The notes under the pieces: generated by a model
What the model saw: only the letters and a program-made list of their open reading frames with translations
Told to the model about the DNA's origin: nothing
Database searches by the model: none
Made by a program: the position numbers and the translations under genes
Origin: Gracilaria domingensis
Lineage: Eukaryota; Rhodophyta; Florideophyceae; Gracilariales; Gracilariaceae
Assembly: GCA_022539475.1 (NCBI GenBank)
Contig: VCMS01000501.1
Span: 47,805 to 69,228, forward strand
Direction of reading: 5' to 3'
DNA length: 21,424 bases
Shown here: positions 17,699 to 21,424 of the stretch, piece after piece
How positions within the stretch are numbered: the first letter of the stretch is position 1
Layout of the letters: every line of letters begins with the position of its first letter

Positions 17699-17826
17699 GG
17701 TTGGCACAGCATTGCTGGATGGCTACACACGTGTATGGACGGTTGGCACCCAACTTTGGGATATTCTAGATATTTATTATTTATTTTAGTTAGCCCGGTT
17801 GCACACTTGACAGTGGCACTCTACAC

Positions 17827-17868
17827 TACTTAGTAGGTTGAGCTGCACCCATTGTCGGGGAAGTAAAC
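17827..17868 (+). repeat. 42-bp dispersed repeat, copy B
   Basis: Nearly identical to 399-440 (about 37 of 42). It lies about 950 bases upstream of the retrotransposon gag start, where the 5' LTR is expected. The sequence after it differs from that in copy A. Confidence 0.8.
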
Positions 17869-18812
17869 GGACTAACCGAGTGTTCGGCTCTGATGTTTCA
17901 CCCTTGGTGACCGATATCCTCCTCCCGGAGAGTCGGCACCTTGTGCAGGGCTCATCATCCGCCTCGCGGCATCATTAACACCACTACCGCTTTCGCGTGT
18001 TTACTTTGTGTGTGTTTTCTTTATTTCTGTCCCTGTTATACAGGTAGCACTACTTGGTGTACCGGTGCATACCGTTCGTGGCTCGACACACTCGCGTGGG
18101 CTATTACCGCTCTCGCGTGTCATCGCCACACTCGTGGGTACCGCGTGCTACGCACGTGACGCTACTGCCGACTTGTGTCGTGTGTTCTCTACCGCTGGAC
18201 GCTTCTTCTTCGCCGCTTCGCTCCCTCCATTACTTGGGAAGGGTCGACCCCGGTCTTACACCCGGCATTGCCGTCTCGTACCTGTGGGAGCGCTCTACTG
18301 CTGTGCTCGCCTCTTGAGAGAGGGTCTGAACCGCCTTTGCGTGTCTTTCCCCATCGCTGGGTTTTGCACAACAATTGGTCTCCCGACTTAGAAATCGCGT
18401 TGATCCAGCAAGTTGGTTTTCTGATCAATTTCCGGTTTGCCGGTTCGTATCTGGTCGTGGAGATACACTACGCAGTTTGTACTGGAAGGCTTTGCCGACA
18501 GACGTCGTGTTGGTACTGCTTTCTTCATTTGGGTTGTTGTTTGGACACGGTTTACTACCGGTGGCACTACCTATTTCCGTAGTGTGTGATTCCCGTCGGT
18601 ACGGTTGTTGTCACCCCGTTTGGGTTGTCTACCGTTCCCAGCAATCTGGTCGAATCAGCCCTAATTCCGTATACGGCTGTTCCCGTTGGTACGGTCGGTT
18701 CGTCCGATTTGTCGGTTATCGTCACTCGCGTGAGGACGCTACACTCATTCGAGGTTAATTTATTGTTTTGCTTTCCTGGTCCCAGTTTTCTGGTTGTATC
18801 TCGTCGTGGACG
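17827..18812 (+). mobile_element. Probable 5' LTR and leader of the LTR retrotransposon
   Basis: This non-coding stretch separates the Harbinger fragment from gag. It begins with the dispersed 42-bp repeat and contains a T-rich segment (about 18001-18045). Variants of CCCGTyGGTACGGTyG recur at about 18593 and 18687. Open frames across it (for example 18175-18582) have no recognised domains and look like chance. The exact LTR borders and the tRNA primer-binding site could not be fixed, since the 3' LTR is outside the window. A TGGTGTACC at about 18055 is one possible but unproven primer site. Confidence 0.45.
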
Positions 18813-20865
18813 ATGGTGTCGGGCAAGCGCTCGAGCCCTACGAAGTCTCGCTCCGTTGGCTCTGGCTTGCCCCCACGTCTGCGGTCTGTTCCTGAACCCC
18901 TACAGGGTGATGGAAAGAAACCCGGAAACCGGAAACAGCCTGACAAGTCGTCTGACGCCCCAGTGGCTGGGCCCTCATCTGCTCCTTTGGAGGGTCTTAT
19001 ACCCGTTGTCGCGGCGAAGGATGCGCTCGTAAACGAGTTGGAGACTCAAGTTCGTGTGCTTGAGGCTCAGACTGCTGTCATGAGAAGTTCTCATGAAGCA
19101 CTCGTTTCCGAGGTCGACACACTTCGTTTGAAGGTTGACGCAGCCCTCAACGGAGGTGTATCAGATGATCTACGTATTTTACGGAAGGATGTTAATGCCC
19201 TCTTGGAGGTTCTTCAAGGATATCCCAGTTTCACCGAGGAGGTTAACACGAAGTTCATTCGGATCCTTGGCCGTCTTGAGACGTTAGAGGCCACCATCCG
19301 TGAGGATGACGGCCCTGCTGCCGCCTCTGCGGGAGTGTCTCGTGGTACACGTGACCGGAAGTCCGGGAAGAGTCGCTCTAAGAAGAGGAATGTCGACGAG
19401 TATGACTCGGATTCGTCACAGTCTTCTGGTATTTCAAACCGCTCGGCGGGTTCCTTATCATCGAGCTCGTCAAGTGACGGTGAACGTCGCGCTCGTTCTA
19501 CGCGTTCGCGGAGTTCTACGTCCACCTATGGTGTTGTTGGTACCCGGAAACGGGGGCGAAAGCACTCAGGTTTGAGGGAACTGGAGCCGACGAATCCCTT
19601 GTTCAAAAGGTTGTTATCTTACCGGTATTACCGTTTGGAAGATTCAAGTCTGAACCGGACGCCCCGTGGCACGGGTAAGGTGAAGGACTGCATCAAACGC
19701 ATGTCCTTAACCTTTCGCAACCAGTTGTTCACTGGGAGGATCCCATTCTGGTGCTTGACTTTCTTTCACGCTTTGTAGCGGAAGCTGACATCCTCGGCAT
19801 GAGTGAGGGGCAAGCTTATGTTGCCTTACCGTATTTTCTACGTGGACTCGCTGAAGATCAGTATAACTCTGTAAGAGGTTCATCTTGCGCCTCTGAAGGA
19901 GGGTCACCTGCTGGCCCGAAGCAGTGCAGTATTTGTTGCGCTCGTATGCGACAAATACCTCTATCGAGGAAGCAATCACCGCGTTGCGGGAGACGAAACA
20001 ACGCCCGAAGGAGTCGGAAACCGAGTACTCGGTACGCCTGAATAAGGCATTCCACCGTTGTGGCAATGTTTACTCCTCAAACGAGCGCTGTACGCTGTTT
20101 ATCAACGGATTGAATCCGGCTATTCGCACTCTGGTTGCCCAGCGACGGGAAGACCGGAAGAAGACTACCTATCTGGAGTTAGTGCAGTACGCGAAGGCGG
20201 AGGGAGACGCCTTGCGCGCACGCACCGGATACCGGGTTTCAACCAAGGCGTTGCACCTCGAAGGAGGGTCGTCATCGGCTTCACTGCTACCGCAGGACTT
20301 TTCTGGCCACGATGTGGATAACTTACATCTCGCACAGGTGGACCTGGATTCTATTCGACTACGGAGTTGCCTTCTACTTCAGAAGCCTCGTCGAAGACGG
20401 AAGATGCGCTGCTTTACGCAGACCGTCCACGCGTTCGCGGTCCTCAAGTACCCTATTCAGGGAGTCGTTACCAGCGACCTGGTGGGTAGACCCGCGAACG
20501 GTGAAGTTCCAAGACCCACGGAGTTCCGGAAGACCACCCTGATCTGTTTCACGTGTTACAACCACGGTCATGCAGCTCCGAACTGCAACCTCTCGATGAG
20601 GGAAATGCCCACGGTTGTGGCGAATTTTGAAGCGCTGACCCCCGCCGAACAGGCGTCAGTGCCGGTAACCGCATACCTGCGTGCGAAGGCTGAGTACCCC
20701 CGTAGGGTGTCTGCTGCAGAATTGGCTGCGTTACTGCACTCTGGTTCGACCCAGGTCAATGTTTCACCGGCTCAAGCCGTGGCGGCAACCGCTGTGCGGG
20801 TAGTTCTGTCGCTGTTCCACAGAATCTGTGAAGATGCCTGCTGCACAGGACGCCGTTCCCGTTAG
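18813..20865 (+). pseudogene. Retrotransposon Gag (coiled coil, capsid, CCHC knuckle), frameshifted
   Basis: The likely start is ATG 18813 (MVSGKRSSPTKSRS). The first frame to 19778 gives a basic Ser/Pro head, a coiled coil (LVNELETQVRVLEAQ to LGRLETLEATIRED, about 19030-19310), and a basic/Ser-rich linker. It then reads toward the capsid domain. Near 19735 it slips: the capsid continues in frame 2 (DFLSRFVAEADILGMSEGQA, PYFLRGLAEDQY). Near 19890 it slips again to frame 1 (AVQYLLRSYATNTSIEE, ESETEYSVRLNKAFHRCG, LFINGLNPAIRTLV). The linker about 20340-20490 reads best in frame 3 (LLYADRPRVRGPQVPYSG). The zinc knuckle CFTCYNHGHAAPNC (about 20546-20590, CX2CX4HX4C) is back in frame 1. The order is that of a Ty3/gypsy-type Gag, which packages element RNA. 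Several frameshifts make this copy defective, or some may be sequencing errors. Confidence 0.8.
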
Positions 20866-20899
20866 AACGGATGGAACTCAGTTAAACTGAGTACGGGAG

Positions 20900-21424
20900 T
20901 CTCCAATGGAGAGGCGCCCGAGTCGAGGTTTCTACGGCGCCCGAGGCGTCACCGCCTCGCTCCCCAGGTCAAAATTCCCTTTCGAGGAAACAGACCGTCT
21001 TAGACGTGGACTCTACCACCATCGGTGTGTTACGTCGCCCGTGGATACGGTTCAGGAACAACCGGATCCCGGATCGAGTCATGGTAATGGCCAAGCGAAA
21101 CTACAAGATATTTGCTGACCTTGGCTATCCACCCGATATGGTGGCGTCATCCTCTCTGTCCTGGATAACAGGTGCTGGAGCCCCCAACTTCATTGTTTTG
21201 GAGTCGTTACTACCGCCGGAACGTCCGTTGTCGAGAATCCGCCTCTGCGACCCGTCATGACGTGCAGATTGCTAACAATAACCCGTTACAAACGGCTGGA
21301 ATGGTTTTCACTGATTGTCAGGATGGTAAACTGCAGCCGAGCAGTAGAATTCATCGTCTGCAAGACGCTCGTGCCCCTGTCATTCATAGGGTGTACTTCT
21401 GCGACAGATATGTCGAAGCCATAC
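20900..21424 (+). pseudogene. Retropepsin-like protease of the retrotransposon (partial, active site altered)
   Basis: A reading through 21006-21260 includes WITGAGAPNFIV at about 21162-21197, aligned with the retropepsin D-T/S-G-A motif. The Asp codon is disturbed: CTGGATAACAGGTGC looks like CTGGATACAGGTGC with one extra A, so Asp is lost in the open frame. Behind it come LLPPERPLSRIRLCDP and, in another frame at the window end, FCDRYVEAI, which resembles the C-terminal part of such proteases. The enzyme normally cuts Gag-Pol. Reverse transcriptase, RNase H and integrase should follow beyond position 21424. Confidence 0.6.

Noticed and set aside
17941..18767. Several 80-135-codon ORFs between the 42-bp repeat and gag
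   Set aside because: Three frames are open at once, no domain is recognisable, and the position fits an untranslated LTR/leader.

Overview
The window looks like transposon-rich nuclear DNA of a eukaryote. Genes are monocistronic and widely spaced. There is a canonical AATAAA signal behind one gene, there are eukaryotic transposon families (PIF/Harbinger, a CACTA/Plavaka-like transposase, an LTR-retrotransposon gag), and there is an AGC-type protein kinase remnant. Intron-poor host genes among decayed elements would fit a red seaweed such as a florideophyte, but that is an inference from style, not proof. No tRNA, rRNA or CRISPR was seen.

Layout. 1-1334: GC-rich AGC kinase pseudogene with an in-frame stop at 85-87. 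It is split at 397-620 by an insertion flanked by TTCTTC. 1335-2816: AT-rich, no gene seen. 2817-4310: a small orphan ORF, three adjacent hairpins (3225-3390), and a coding-like segment present as two diverged direct copies with a 71-nt hairpin between them. 4461-4533: a fold-back with 36-nt arms. 4904-7288: a decayed CACTA/Plavaka-like transposase that begins with a zinc-finger-like motif. 7992-8592: a nest of palindromes, with four inverted repeats sharing a GTTAGGGT...ACCCTAAC core, ending only 37 bases before the next gene. 8618-9937: an intact ATP-grasp ligase resembling carnosine synthase or bacterial L-amino-acid ligases, with a poly(A) signal at 10059. 10371-about 14065, minus strand: a very long Ser/Pro-repeat protein with one membrane helix and a von Willebrand A domain. 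15166-15307: a TATA box and a 36-codon ORF that looks like a signal peptide. 17181-17698: a PIF/Harbinger transposase fragment. 17827 to the window end: the 5' part of an LTR retrotransposon (leader, coiled-coil N-terminal gag, capsid, CCHC knuckle, protease), broken by several frameshifts and running off the window.

The only two convincingly intact, probably host genes are the ATP-grasp ligase and the VWA protein. They are convergent, about 430 bases apart, and nothing in the sequence links them functionally. The most unusual structure is the palindrome array in front of the ATP-grasp gene. A second theme is how often long imperfect hairpins and decayed elements occur. One insertion in the kinase shares a 42-bp segment with the region in front of the retroelement gag.
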